Shown here: positions 44,057 to 53,171 of the stretch, piece by piece | Layout: each line of letters starts with the position of its first letter | Numbering within the stretch: position 1 is the stretch's first letter | Source: SZUA-378 sp036652815 | GTDB lineage: Bacteria > Bacillota > Clostridia > Lachnospirales > Lachnospiraceae | Direction: 5' to 3' | Length of the DNA stretch: 64,000 nt | NCBI GenBank assembly: GCA_036652815.1 | Contig: JAVVVE010000004.1 | Coordinates: 1-64,000, forward strand | Made by a program: the position numbers and the translations under genes | Notes under the pieces: generated by a model | What the model was told of the DNA's origin: nothing | What the model saw: only the letters and a program-made list of their open reading frames with translations | The model's database searches: none

Positions 44057-44841
44057 TAGGGCTTTCTTTCCTTCCTGTGTCTTGGCATCCCATTATTCTT
44101 TACCAGCAGTATCTCTGCTAAAATAGAGACTGCTATTTCAGCCGGTATGCTGCTTGCAATATCCAGTCCTATCGGCGTATAGATTTTCTCTAATTCTTTT
44201 TCCTCTATCCCTTCTTCCCTAAGAGTATCAAAGATAGTTCCTACTTTTTGAGAGCTTCCGATCATACCCAGATATGCCGACTCCTGTGTCAGGCAGTATC
44301 TGAGCGCCGCTGCATCCAATTGATGGCCACGCGTACAGATAACTACATAGGTATGCTTTGTGATTTGTACCGTCTCTTGGTAACCGGATGGCTCACACAC
44401 TATATAGTGTACCTCTTTGAATTGTGCTGCCAGTTCTTCTCTCTCTTCGACTACAGTCACATCAAATCCCGTTGCCACCCCCAGCGGTGCAAGACTTTGT
44501 GCAATATGACCACCCCCAAAGATAAGCAGATGATTCTCATTCCCCAATATATTACCAAATCCACTCATACTTCCGCCACATACCATACCATTCTCGGCAT
44601 GATCAAAGGAAAAGTGAAAGACGCGTTCTCCCTCTGCAATGGCCCTGACAGCTCTTTGGATCAATCGATATTCACTCGCTCCTCCACCCACAGTTCCTAC
44701 GGAGGTTCCGTCCGCAGATACTGCCATGATCTGTCCTACGCTGGCAGGCGAGCTTCCACTCGTTTCTGTTACTGTTACGAGTGCTACTTGTTTCCCTTCG
44801 GATGTTCTTGTTTTTGCAAATTCTAATAGGTCCTGAATCAT
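44053..44841 (-). CDS. XdhC-family molybdenum hydroxylase maturation protein
   Basis: A 262-aa XdhC/CoxI-type protein, which binds molybdenum cofactor and helps its sulfuration and insertion into xanthine dehydrogenase-type enzymes. N-terminal part: VTVTETSGSSPASVGQIM and GTVGGGASEYRLIQRAV; C-terminal Rossmann-like part: LLIFGGGHIAQSLAPLG and CTRGHQLDAAALRYCL. ATG 44841 has AAAGGA 10 nt upstream and overlaps the yqeB stop as ATGA. Last gene of the selenium operon. Confidence 0.92.
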   Translation of the reverse strand: MIQDLLEFAKTRTSEGKQVALVTVTETSGSSPASVGQIMAVSADGTSVGTVGGGASEYRLIQRAVRAIAEGERVFHFSFDHAENGMVCGGSMSGFGNILGNENHLLIFGGGHIAQSLAPLGVATGFDVTVVEEREELAAQFKEVHYIVCEPSGYQETVQITKHTYVVICTRGHQLDAAALRYCLTQESAYLGMIGSSQKVGTIFDTLREEGIEEKELEKIYTPIGLDIASSIPAEIAVSILAEILLVKNNGMPRHRKERKPY

Positions 44842-45641
44842 AAGTTGTATTCCTTTCGTAAGTAAAGATAAGCTTCTAATGCCGCACCCCCCAGACAACG
44901 TGCTTTATCTGAGATCGTGCGCCAGTCTACTTCGATGCGTGGGTCAATATCGGCAATCTTCATCCCTTGTGGCACAAACAGTCCCTCATGTATCAGTCCT
45001 CGCAGCAGTCCCCTAAAAGGAGCTTTGATCTGTATTTCATCTATTGACATGAAAGGTGCTCCCTGCTCCACGATATCACCTATTTTGCTACCATGCTTGA
45101 TGATACCGCCTAGTGGTGCATGTATGACACGTTCAGCACTTTTCCCTCCCATTTCACCCGGTATGCCGGTATTGGGCAAGGCTTCCCCTTCTAATAGTAA
45201 GCGCCCCAGATTATGTCCCCGCATCGTTTCAATGACTGCATCCACTTCTCTGCCTGCATAAAATCCCGGTCCCAATCCTATCGTAATAGGTGCCATCGCT
45301 CTGTGTGTCCCTAGATTACGTTTCGCAAGTATCGCATCAATAACTGCCTGCGGTGATAATTCTCCGATACATTTTCCTTCGGGATCTATCAGCAGCGGAA
45401 CCTGTCCCAGTTCCCAACAATGCTCTATTTGTTTGCGGCTGCTCACTCTTACACAAGGTACATCTTCTACCTGAGCCTTTCCATAATATACCGCCTCACA
45501 CACAGACACACTGCAGCGAATCGCTGTTGGTTGTTCCGTCTCCAAAACAAGGACTCGATATCCACTGCGATAAAATTTTTGAATCACACCGGTTGCCAGA
45601 TCTCCGCCGCCTCTAATTACAATGATTGCTTCCTGTGCCAT
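44838..45641 (-). CDS. yqeB: EF2563-type selenium-dependent molybdenum hydroxylase system protein
   Basis: A 267-aa protein of the YqeB (EF2563) family, a marker of selenium-dependent molybdenum hydroxylase systems. The start VIRGGGDLATGVIQKFYRSG suggests nucleotide binding; the middle GLGPGFYAGREVDAVIETMR and the C-terminal barrel-like PFRGLLRGLIHEGLFVPQGM are family-typical. Exact chemistry is unknown. It precedes xdhC with an ATGA overlap and follows yqeC by 7 bp. Confidence 0.92.
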   Translation of the reverse strand: MAQEAIIVIRGGGDLATGVIQKFYRSGYRVLVLETEQPTAIRCSVSVCEAVYYGKAQVEDVPCVRVSSRKQIEHCWELGQVPLLIDPEGKCIGELSPQAVIDAILAKRNLGTHRAMAPITIGLGPGFYAGREVDAVIETMRGHNLGRLLLEGEALPNTGIPGEMGGKSAERVIHAPLGGIIKHGSKIGDIVEQGAPFMSIDEIQIKAPFRGLLRGLIHEGLFVPQGMKIADIDPRIEVDWRTISDKARCLGGAALEAYLYLRKEYNL

Positions 45642-45648
45642 GATCCTT

Positions 45649-46395
45649 CTATACCTCCTGCCAACAGTTTTTCACTACACTCCCATAAGTAAAACCCGTA
45701 AATTTGTGTGGGTATTGTTCTTTTACTTCCATAAGCCATTCTTTAGCTTTTCGCTCGAGCATATCGCTTTCAATCTGATTCACAAACAAATAGTTCTTTC
45801 CGACTGCCTTTTCAAACATCCCACCCGGTGCACACAGCATCTTAGTTAAAGCTTGTCCGGTAATCCTCTCTCCCACAGAGTTTCCGGTCAATTGTTTAAA
45901 TTCCGGCAAGTGCAATACTGTTTGTTTACTCACCCTTTGTCCCAGTGCCTGCAATGTCACTATCCCGATCGTGTGTGTACAAAAAGATGGAATCACAGGT
46001 TCGGTATCGAGCCATCCCTTGCATGGTAATCCACGCGAACCATCCGCTTCTAAGAGTACAACATCGTATTTCTTTACCTGCTCACACAGCAGTGAAGGGG
46101 GTAAGGCTGTCAGTTTTCCGCTCCTCTCCTCCCGAATCCCCAGACATTGGATCCCAACATGGGGGATGTGCTTCTCGCAGGCATCTACCGTAGTGCATAA
46201 AGTAATCTCATCTTCCAGCATCGGATAAATCCTGGTCGTAGGTGTAATCAATACTTTTTTATGACTCAATTCCTTAGCCAGACTCGCTATCCATGAGGTT
46301 TTACCACCACATCCAATCACAGCCATAATACAGGGAAAAGACGGCTCTTTTTCTCGCAGCCACAAAATATCTGCTGCACAGAGTCCTACCCTCAT
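45649..46395 (-). CDS. yqeC: Selenium cofactor biosynthesis protein YqeC
   Basis: A 248-aa protein of the YqeC family, with a P-loop-like VIGCGGKTSW near residue 28, LITPTTRIYPM, and VVLLEADGSRGLPCKGW with its conserved acidic and Cys residues. It is presumed to work on the selenium-containing molybdenum cofactor. ATG 46395 overlaps the yedF stop as ATGA. Confidence 0.92.
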   Translation of the reverse strand: MRVGLCAADILWLREKEPSFPCIMAVIGCGGKTSWIASLAKELSHKKVLITPTTRIYPMLEDEITLCTTVDACEKHIPHVGIQCLGIREERSGKLTALPPSLLCEQVKKYDVVLLEADGSRGLPCKGWLDTEPVIPSFCTHTIGIVTLQALGQRVSKQTVLHLPEFKQLTGNSVGERITGQALTKMLCAPGGMFEKAVGKNYLFVNQIESDMLERKAKEWLMEVKEQYPHKFTGFTYGSVVKNCWQEV

Positions 46396-47024
46396 AATGT
46401 GATTAATTTAACTGCATTTGCCAGACAATTGGTAATGCCAAACATATTAGTTACCTCTCCCACCTCCACTTTGTCTGTCATATCATAGTAATTCAAACAA
46501 GTTCCACAAACATAAATGGTAGTTCCCTGCCCAGCAAGACGTTGCAGATCTTCTATTACATTGCTACCTTGTGTAACAAGCCTAATACCCGCATTCAAAA
46601 AAATCACTTCCTTAGGAGGCGTCGGTAATTCCGTTAAAGAAAAGATAAACCCTTTGATTAATATCTTCCCGAGTTCTTCACTCCCTTTTCCCATTTGATC
46701 ACCGGTAATCAAAACAGTCACCCCTGTTTGATTATCCGTGTCTGTCGTATTTTCTGGTGTATGATTTTCTTGTGTTTTATTTTCTTGTGTATGAGCCCCC
46801 TGTTTCTTTAGATGTGCCAAATACATAATCTGACCTGCATCTTCTGTTTTCTCTTCATAAGAAAACTCGTAGCCCATGCCATCTGCCATTTTTTGTAGAT
46901 TTTGCACTGCCACCATAGAATCAACGAGCACACTAACCCCTGTGGTCTCCTGCTTTGCCAGCTCCTTCTTAGCCTCGATAATCGGAATCGGACATGGCTG
47001 TCCCAGTAAATTTAATGTTTTCAT
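46392..47024 (-). CDS. yedF: Selenium metabolism protein YedF (TusA-like plus DsrE-like)
   Basis: A 210-aa protein with an N-terminal TusA-like sulfur-carrier domain (LLGQPCPIPIIEAKKEL, Cys near residue 9) and a C-terminal DsrE-like domain (VLITGDQMGKGSEELGKIL, VYVCGTCLNYYD-like segment with Cys). A Thr/Glu/Asn-rich linker with short repeats (HTQENKTQENHTPENTTD) joins them. It probably relays reduced selenium or sulfur. ATG 47024 follows AAAGGAG. Confidence 0.92.
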   Translation of the reverse strand: MKTLNLLGQPCPIPIIEAKKELAKQETTGVSVLVDSMVAVQNLQKMADGMGYEFSYEEKTEDAGQIMYLAHLKKQGAHTQENKTQENHTPENTTDTDNQTGVTVLITGDQMGKGSEELGKILIKGFIFSLTELPTPPKEVIFLNAGIRLVTQGSNVIEDLQRLAGQGTTIYVCGTCLNYYDMTDKVEVGEVTNMFGITNCLANAVKLITL

Positions 47025-47046
47025 GGAAAACTCCTTTCCTCTAACA

Positions 47047-48078
47047 TCATGCAAATAGTATCGTGGTATCTGTTCTTGGTAAAATAGTGCCTATTATGCT
47101 CGCCCTTGGATCATCTCTTCTAATATCAGCCAGCAGACGATCCGCCTCTTCTGCCTCTACACAGATCAACAGTCCTCCCGAGGTTTGCGGGTCAAATAAT
47201 AATTCTTGCATCGCAAAAGGAAGCTTTGCTATCATTTCTTGTTGTCCCACATAATTACGATTCCTCTGTCCCGCCGCTGTAATTAAATATTCCTCTGCAT
47301 AGAGCAGTGCTTCTGATATTACCGGTACATTTTTGACGGAAATCTCAGCACTGACATTCTTTCCACACATCTCCAGTAAATGTGCCAATAAGCCAAATCC
47401 GGTGATATCTGTGCAGGCATTTACTTTGTATGGCATCATTTTTTCTGCTGCATAGCGATTCAGTCTCTGCATCGTATCAGTAGCAGTCTGTACTGCCTGC
47501 CGATCTGCCATATTGCCACGATGAGCAGCCATAATAATACCTATCCCTAATGGTTTCGTTAAAATCAGTTTATCACCAATCTGTGGTGTACTGTTACGAA
47601 TCATGTGATTCCTGCCAACCATACCTGTGACAGCAAGTCCATATTTAAGCTCTTTATCATAGATAGAATGTCCTCCACCGATGACAGCTCCCGCTTCTGC
47701 GATTTTCTCCGCACCGCCCGCTAGGATCTCTTTTAATAAGGACTTAGGATATGCTTCCGGAAAGCAAACCAGGTTCAACGCCAGTTTAGGTGTTCCTCCC
47801 ATAGCATAGACATCGCTGAGTGCATTGGCAGCGGCGATGCGACCAAATATCCGAGGATCCTCTACCATTGGCGAGAAAAAATCTACCGTTGAGATAATGG
47901 AAAGGTCTTCACTCACTGCATACACTGCCGCATCATCTGAGGTATCATATCCAACTAACAGATTCTTATCTTGAATACCTGTAAGTCCTTCCAACGCAAA
48001 AGCCAGTTCTCCCGGTCCTATTTTAGCTCCACATCCACCGCTTGTACAACTTGATAAAATAGATTCTGTTTGATTCAT
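47047..48078 (-). CDS. selD: Selenide, water dikinase
   Basis: Makes selenophosphate from selenide and ATP. The 343-aa protein has the catalytic-loop motif SGGCGAKIGPGEL with the essential Cys present as Cys (TGT/TGC codon, not in-frame TGA), ATP-site segments DDAAVYAV, DFFSPMVEDPRIFGRIAA and ITGFGLLAHLLEM, and DPQTSGGLLI near the end. ATG 48078 follows GGGAGG by 6 nt and overlaps the stop of the DUF3343 gene as ATGA. No selA, selB or selU is in the window, so this SelD may serve the hydroxylase cofactor. Confidence 0.96.
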   Translation of the reverse strand: MNQTESILSSCTSGGCGAKIGPGELAFALEGLTGIQDKNLLVGYDTSDDAAVYAVSEDLSIISTVDFFSPMVEDPRIFGRIAAANALSDVYAMGGTPKLALNLVCFPEAYPKSLLKEILAGGAEKIAEAGAVIGGGHSIYDKELKYGLAVTGMVGRNHMIRNSTPQIGDKLILTKPLGIGIIMAAHRGNMADRQAVQTATDTMQRLNRYAAEKMMPYKVNACTDITGFGLLAHLLEMCGKNVSAEISVKNVPVISEALLYAEEYLITAAGQRNRNYVGQQEMIAKLPFAMQELLFDPQTSGGLLICVEAEEADRLLADIRRDDPRASIIGTILPRTDTTILFA

Positions 48079-48317
48079 CCCTGCCCTCCCCATATAACAT
48101 AGTTACTCGTATAAATTTCTTCAACGGATACTCCTATTTCTTCTAGTATCTGTTGTGCGATAACTCCATTTTCTTCTGTTATGCGCAGGCAAATCCCACA
48201 GCCTGCACGTATCACGGATGGCAATGGCATAACCTTCACTTTCACGCCTCGCTCCAAGAGTGTTTGTTCTGCCTGTATAGCATAATTGGTATTCTTAAAA
48301 GTCAAAATAAGTTCCAT
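48075..48317 (-). CDS. DUF3343 protein, putative Se/S carrier
   Basis: An 80-aa protein of the DUF3343 family, often found beside selenium genes. The conserved region VIRAGCGICLRI holds two Cys that could carry sulfur or selenium. AAAGGGA is upstream of ATG 48317. It lies between the cysteine-desulfurase-like gene and selD, overlapping selD by four bases. Confidence 0.88.
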   Translation of the reverse strand: MELILTFKNTNYAIQAEQTLLERGVKVKVMPLPSVIRAGCGICLRITEENGVIAQQILEEIGVSVEEIYTSNYVIWGGQG

Positions 48318-48323
48318 GGATCG

Positions 48324-49469
48324 TTATCCCTTTCCGGATGCTATCATCCAGAGTGCTTCCACTGCTGTCTGCACTTCCTGCAGGGTATTAAATATAGTAA
48401 GGGAAATCCGCACCATTCCACGTTCCTTTGTGCCAAAACGTTCATGTAATAGTGGTGCGCAGTGACTTCCCGGGCGTGTAGCGATCTGCCATCGATCCCA
48501 TAATTGATAAGATACTTCTTCTGCAGGCAGTCCTTTGATATTAAGTGCTATCACAGGTAGGTGTTCTCTATCCCTATCCGGCGTAGCACCGTATAGCTCG
48601 ATTCCCCGTATCTCTTTAACCCCTTGTAGCAGATGATCAAATAATACCGCTTCCTGTCGGGCAACATCCGCGATTCCTCTATGATTGACATAGGCAATCC
48701 CCTGCTGCAGCCCCGCTAACCCATGTGCATTAACTGTTCCGGCCTCGAAAATATCCGGCATGGTAAGCGATTGATGAGGTGCAAAGCTATGTTCCCCTGA
48801 GCCACCCGTTTTTACCAGTTTAAAGGGCTGCTTCATGCTGTTTTGCTCTCCTACGATAATACCACCTGTTCCCTGTGGCCCAAATAACGCCTTATGTCCT
48901 GTAAAGCACAAAATATCCCCCATATCCGCATAAGTCTCAATAGCCCCCATGGTTTGGGAAACATCCAAAATAAGCAGTAACCCATTTTCCTTACAGAATC
49001 TGAATAACTGCTTTACATTCGTAATCGTACCGAGGACATTTGAGCCATGTGTACAGATGATACATTTTGTTTGTTGCTTTAATAACTCCGATAAACTGTC
49101 AAGCTGTAGATAACCTGCATCGTCACAATTGATATAAGATATCTCACATCCTATCTTATATAAGGGGCGCAGCACTGAGTTATGCTCTAACACAGTCGTT
49201 ATCACATGATCCTCTGCTGTAAGCAAACTGTTCAATACCAGATTGAGGCTCTCTGTAGAACCGGAAGTAAATGCCACCTGCAGTGGATTCTCTAGCTTCA
49301 CTAAGGTGGCTACCTCTTTTCTCGCCCTAAAAACAGCTCTCGTTGCTTCTATCGCCGGATCACAAAAAGATCGTCCTGCATTACCATAAGTCCCGATTGC
49401 CTGCATAACCGCTTGTGCTACTCCCGGTGGTTTTTGCATCGTCGTTGCACTATTATCAAAATAAATCAT
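48324..49469 (-). CDS. Cysteine desulfurase-like aminotransferase class V
   Basis: PLP enzyme of 381 aa, expected to take sulfur from cysteine or selenium from selenocysteine for the cofactor. N-terminal YFDNSATTMQKP, FTSGSTESLNLVL, EHNSVLRPLY, ILDVSQTMGAIETY and the PLP-lysine motif FTGHKALFGPQGTGGI are present; the active Cys is in TRPGSHCAPLLHERFG. First gene of the selenium operon, with promoter at 49520-49548. The ribosome site is weak (GGAAATGAGCAGAGC). Confidence 0.92.
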   Translation of the reverse strand: MIYFDNSATTMQKPPGVAQAVMQAIGTYGNAGRSFCDPAIEATRAVFRARKEVATLVKLENPLQVAFTSGSTESLNLVLNSLLTAEDHVITTVLEHNSVLRPLYKIGCEISYINCDDAGYLQLDSLSELLKQQTKCIICTHGSNVLGTITNVKQLFRFCKENGLLLILDVSQTMGAIETYADMGDILCFTGHKALFGPQGTGGIIVGEQNSMKQPFKLVKTGGSGEHSFAPHQSLTMPDIFEAGTVNAHGLAGLQQGIAYVNHRGIADVARQEAVLFDHLLQGVKEIRGIELYGATPDRDREHLPVIALNIKGLPAEEVSYQLWDRWQIATRPGSHCAPLLHERFGTKERGMVRISLTIFNTLQEVQTAVEALWMIASGKG

Positions 49470-49519
49470 GCTCTGCTCATTTCCAATCTCTTATTTATGG
49501 GTTGCTCTTTCTGCATCCG

Positions 49520-49548
49520 ATTATATCATTGATATGGATCCTTTTCAA
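49520..49548 (-). promoter_or_regulatory. Promoter of the selenium operon
   Basis: Minus-strand TTGAAA (49543-49548) and consensus TATAAT (49520-49525), 17-bp spacer, with TG extending the -10. It lies 51 bp upstream of the desulfurase gene. Confidence 0.75.
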
Positions 49549-49587
49549 CTCCTTGCCCTTTTGTGCGTTGCGATTACTGCCCCTATT

Positions 49588-51108
49588 TCAAGATATGCAT
49601 AGACTCTCATAGCCAAACAGACCTTGTGCATTAGTACGCACACCCTGCACCGTCTTATTGGCAGCCACCAGAATCTGTGGTTGGAACAGGGGAACGTATA
49701 CTCCCGACGCAGTGACGATCTCGTTGGCCCGGCAGTAAAGAACCTCTCGCCGTTGCGGATCCCGTTCCGCTCTGGCCTGTTCAATCAGCTCCTCCACCTC
49801 GGGGTCAGTGTAGCCGGTGTGATTAACGGCGATGAAGCCGGCCTTTCCATAGAGTTGGGAAAACACGCTGTAAGGATCGGCGTTACAAGTCCAACTTGTC
49901 GCGGTAATTTCGTTAGTGCCGCTCATTAACTTTTGTAAATAAGGTTCACGCTCCATGATCTCATAGTCCATAGTAATCCCCACTTGGGCAAGATCAAGCT
50001 TGATATATTCCATTTCCTTCTTGCGTTGCTCATCATAATTGACCATACCAATGGAAAAACCGTTTGGATATCCCGCCTGTGTCAACAGTTCCTTAGCTAG
50101 TTCTACATCATAAGTAACTTCATCATTATCGATAGCACCCATCAGAGTGGTAGGCAACGCCGAATAAAGCGGCACTCCATACCCATCTAAAAGCTTGTCT
50201 ACTAATTTCTGCTTATCTATGGCGTGGGCAATGGCCTGACGTACCCGAATGTCATCCAGAGGTTTCTTGCCGGAGTTGAGCTGCAATACCTCCATCTTAG
50301 TGGAATCCTGCTGATAGACTGCGATTTCACTATTGAGCCGCAGAGCATCACAGTCCAAGGTATCTACCTGAAACAAAACATCCAGCGTTCCGTTGAGCAG
50401 GGATGCCGTGCGGTTGGACTCGGACTTGTCCACTACAAAGTTAAGGTGTTTGGTTTTGGCAGGTTCTAGGAAATAGTTGTCAAAGCGCTCCAATCGGATG
50501 ATTTTTCCCGGTACTCGCTCCAATAGCTGGAAGGGACCGGAACCCACCGGAGCCTCCGGATCATAGCCCGGCTTGGCCATGGCTTTCTCTGACATGATAG
50601 AACTGCTGATGCGCACCAGTGTGTCAGGCAAGTTCGTAGGGACTGATGTGGTCATGCGGATCGTGGTGTTATCCACAGCCTCCAGCCCCACGATTACATC
50701 AAGAGCCGCGTCCTTCTTTTCATGCTGTTGAGCCCGTTGCAGGCTGAATACCACATCTCGAGCGGTCAAGTCGCCACCATCGTGAAATTTTACACCCTCA
50801 TGGAGTTTAAACTCCCACTCCAAATTGGACAACTGCTGATAGTCCTTGGCCAGCAAGGGAACGACGTTCATCTCCTCGTCATAGGCAAACAGGGTGGAGA
50901 AGATACACCGAGCAACATTCTCTGCCCACATATCCTTGCTCTCCGCCACATCCAGTCCACTGATGTCCTCATAGATACCGATGTCAATAGGCTCCTCTTG
51001 TTTGGTCTCGACCTGTGGGACGTCCCGAGTGGCGCACCCCGTCATCATCCCCGTAAGTAAAACCGTCAGTAGCAGTCCAGTCCATCTTTTCCCTCTCTGT
51101 CTCATCAT
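49588..51108 (-). CDS. ABC transporter substrate-binding lipoprotein, oligopeptide/nickel type
   Basis: A 506-aa SBP_bac_5 protein (peptide, nickel or opine receptors). Signal peptide with lipobox MMTGCA; then LSNLEWEFKLHEGVKFHDGG, LTARDVVFSLQRAQ, VGSGPFQL and IRVRQAIAHAIDKQKLVDKL. No permease or ATPase gene is near, so it does not belong to a local importer. It overlaps the end of the diguanylate cyclase gene as ATGA (51108-51105), pointing to a joint function, perhaps as a ligand partner of that sensor. Codon and base composition are much more GC-rich than the neighbours. Confidence 0.92.
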   Translation of the reverse strand: MMRQRGKRWTGLLLTVLLTGMMTGCATRDVPQVETKQEEPIDIGIYEDISGLDVAESKDMWAENVARCIFSTLFAYDEEMNVVPLLAKDYQQLSNLEWEFKLHEGVKFHDGGDLTARDVVFSLQRAQQHEKKDAALDVIVGLEAVDNTTIRMTTSVPTNLPDTLVRISSSIMSEKAMAKPGYDPEAPVGSGPFQLLERVPGKIIRLERFDNYFLEPAKTKHLNFVVDKSESNRTASLLNGTLDVLFQVDTLDCDALRLNSEIAVYQQDSTKMEVLQLNSGKKPLDDIRVRQAIAHAIDKQKLVDKLLDGYGVPLYSALPTTLMGAIDNDEVTYDVELAKELLTQAGYPNGFSIGMVNYDEQRKKEMEYIKLDLAQVGITMDYEIMEREPYLQKLMSGTNEITATSWTCNADPYSVFSQLYGKAGFIAVNHTGYTDPEVEELIEQARAERDPQRREVLYCRANEIVTASGVYVPLFQPQILVAANKTVQGVRTNAQGLFGYESLCIS

Positions 51109-53063
51109 CCTTGCTCCTCTTTCCATATGCTATATCTGCTTTTCCCTTCTTGCTTGGCATCATACATCGCCTTATCCGCGTGCAGGAGCATCTCCTTCTG
51201 ACTTGCGTTGACCCCACCTGCACCAACGCATACTCCGATACTGGCACCCACCCGGATTGGTCGTCCGTCCGGTCCCTCCCGCGTGATCGGCAACTGATTC
51301 ATTAGTTGTGCGGCCTTTTGTGTGGCATCGCTCAAGCTCATGTCACAGACAAATACGGCGAACTCATCTCCGCCATAGCGGCAGAGCAAATCCTGACTTT
51401 GGAACAGGGAGGTAAGCTTCATCGCTATCTCCAGCAGCACCGCATCCCCCACCGCATGACCTAGGACATCATTGATCTGCTTGAAGTTGTCTAAATCCAA
51501 GAAGAACATGGCGCAGTCGGTTGGACAACCCTCTAGCGACTTCTGGGACAGTTGGGCGAAGGTAGTCTTGTTAAGCAGACCGCTGTGCAGATCCCGTTGG
51601 GCAGAAGCCAGCAACCGCAGCTCCTCCAGCTTACGCTCGGTGATGTCCGCAAAATGGAGTACCACCTTGGAGGCTCGTGTTCCCCCATCGGTGATTGGTA
51701 CGGAGAATATTTGCAACCAGCTCTCATGATCATCAAAGTGTGGGCGACAGCAGATCACCACTTCCCGGGGAATCAGAATTTTCCCCTCCACGATCTCGGT
51801 GAGATAGGGTAAGGGAACGTCCTGCTCCTGCACGGAGGAGGCACGGAGGAACTCCATCACGCGCTGGGAAGCGCTAGGCTGGGTCGAGGCACAGAGATAA
51901 TGCTGTACCAGTTCATCAGAGGAGGTAACTTCGTTCCGTTCCAAGTCGATATGGATGCGGAAGCGATAGGTCGAACGCAGAATTACGTCATAGAGATAGT
52001 TGCTCTCCCGCAGTTCCTGCTGGGCGGTGGCGATGCCGCTTGCCATGGTGCTGAAGTTATCAGCCAGATAGCCTATCTCCGTTTTCTTGTCCAGATTCAG
52101 CACCGGCATCTTCCCCTCGCCAGATAAAAGAAACTGCTCCACCCCGGACAGCAATTGCCGGAGGGGCTGAAGGATGCGGTGGCTCTGGCGCCCGGACAGG
52201 AACAATGCCAGCAGGATGCTCACACCCAGCATGAAAGCGCCCATGCCCAGATAGGACAGCAACTGGGCATAGACTTGAGCGACCGGCATGGTATTGACCA
52301 GTACCCATGGACTGTTGGCAACCGTCTGCCATCGAACCAGCTCCTCCCGACCATCGATGTAGACCCGGTCATCCCCATCCTTCAAGGTAAGCCCCTCCAA
52401 AGTGGCAATGGGATGTTTCGCCGTCACCAGCTGTTGGTGTGTAGTACAGTAGAGAAAAGCGTTGGACAAACCAAATTGTTGGTGCACACTGATATTCTTG
52501 AGAAAGAAGTCATTGTCATAAATAGTCACCAGCCGTCCCAGCAAAGCTCCGTCGCGACGTTCCACAATGGGTGTAATCACCGCCAGATTGAACCGTTCCT
52601 CCCCCCACGGAATCTCCACTACAGTCTGCTTCATCCCCAATGTCTGCCCCTGCAGTGCCGCCTCGGCTCGTTGGATATCGCTCTTGGTTCCTGTGGCATA
52701 GACCATTTCATCCTTGGCATCCAGAATCATGAAAAGGACAGCACTTTCCATCGTCTCGTCTGTAAAGCGCACAAGCTCCTCTGACAGATTCGGAAAGCAT
52801 AGCGGATTCTCCCGTTCCTCAGCGGGCTCAGCCAAAAAAGTCTGCAGAGATGTCGCGCCGGCAAAGCTCCCATTATTTAGCAAAAATTTGTTGATCGTTC
52901 CTTCGATGGTATTTGTCTGGATTTGGGTAGAGGTGCTGAGGTTTTGACCATAAAGATCCATAGAAAGCCGCAAATCGATCCACCCCTGCGCCATAGCGGA
53001 TACCAGTATGGAGAGGAATGTCACTCCAAGAAAGGACCAAAAAATTTGCTTCTTCAGCGTCAC
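51105..53063 (-). CDS. Membrane diguanylate cyclase with extracellular sensor
   Basis: A 652-aa sensor protein. TM1 (ILVSAMAQ region, residues about 8-28), an extracellular ligand domain of dCache type (about 35-270), TM2 (LGMGAFMLGVSILLALFLSG), a HAMP-like segment, a PAS-like domain (about 350-480, ending VLHFADITERKLEEL) and a C-terminal GGDEF domain with an intact active site (CRYGGDEFAVFV). The inhibitory I-site (RxxD five residues before GGDEF) reads QSQD, so product inhibition is probably lost. The start is GTG at 53063 with GAGGTG upstream. GC-rich; one 60-base stretch (52141-52200) has 42 G+C. Confidence 0.93.
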   Translation of the reverse strand: MTLKKQIFWSFLGVTFLSILVSAMAQGWIDLRLSMDLYGQNLSTSTQIQTNTIEGTINKFLLNNGSFAGATSLQTFLAEPAEERENPLCFPNLSEELVRFTDETMESAVLFMILDAKDEMVYATGTKSDIQRAEAALQGQTLGMKQTVVEIPWGEERFNLAVITPIVERRDGALLGRLVTIYDNDFFLKNISVHQQFGLSNAFLYCTTHQQLVTAKHPIATLEGLTLKDGDDRVYIDGREELVRWQTVANSPWVLVNTMPVAQVYAQLLSYLGMGAFMLGVSILLALFLSGRQSHRILQPLRQLLSGVEQFLLSGEGKMPVLNLDKKTEIGYLADNFSTMASGIATAQQELRESNYLYDVILRSTYRFRIHIDLERNEVTSSDELVQHYLCASTQPSASQRVMEFLRASSVQEQDVPLPYLTEIVEGKILIPREVVICCRPHFDDHESWLQIFSVPITDGGTRASKVVLHFADITERKLEELRLLASAQRDLHSGLLNKTTFAQLSQKSLEGCPTDCAMFFLDLDNFKQINDVLGHAVGDAVLLEIAMKLTSLFQSQDLLCRYGGDEFAVFVCDMSLSDATQKAAQLMNQLPITREGPDGRPIRVGASIGVCVGAGGVNASQKEMLLHADKAMYDAKQEGKSRYSIWKEEQG

Positions 53064-53119
53064 GTCGCCACCTCACTTTCCTATGCTCTGTGCAACCTTT
53101 TAATATTCAAATAAAGAAA

Positions 53120-53148
53120 ATTGTACCATATATATTAGTGCAAAACAA
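53120..53148 (-). promoter_or_regulatory. Promoter of the cyclase/lipoprotein pair
   Basis: Minus-strand TTGTTT (53143-53148) and TACAAT (53120-53125), 17-bp spacer, with TGG before the -10. It lies 57 bp upstream of the cyclase start and is AT-rich like the host, unlike the genes it serves. Confidence 0.65.
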
Positions 53149-53171
53149 CAAAAGAATTATGGGCGAAATAC

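Noticed and set aside
47047..48078. SelD considered as a selenoprotein
   Set aside because: The catalytic position is an ordinary Cys codon and there is no in-frame TGA.
52155..52784. 209-codon plus-strand frame opposite the diguanylate cyclase gene
   Set aside because: High GC lengthens chance frames; the opposite strand encodes a clear multi-domain protein with GGDEF.
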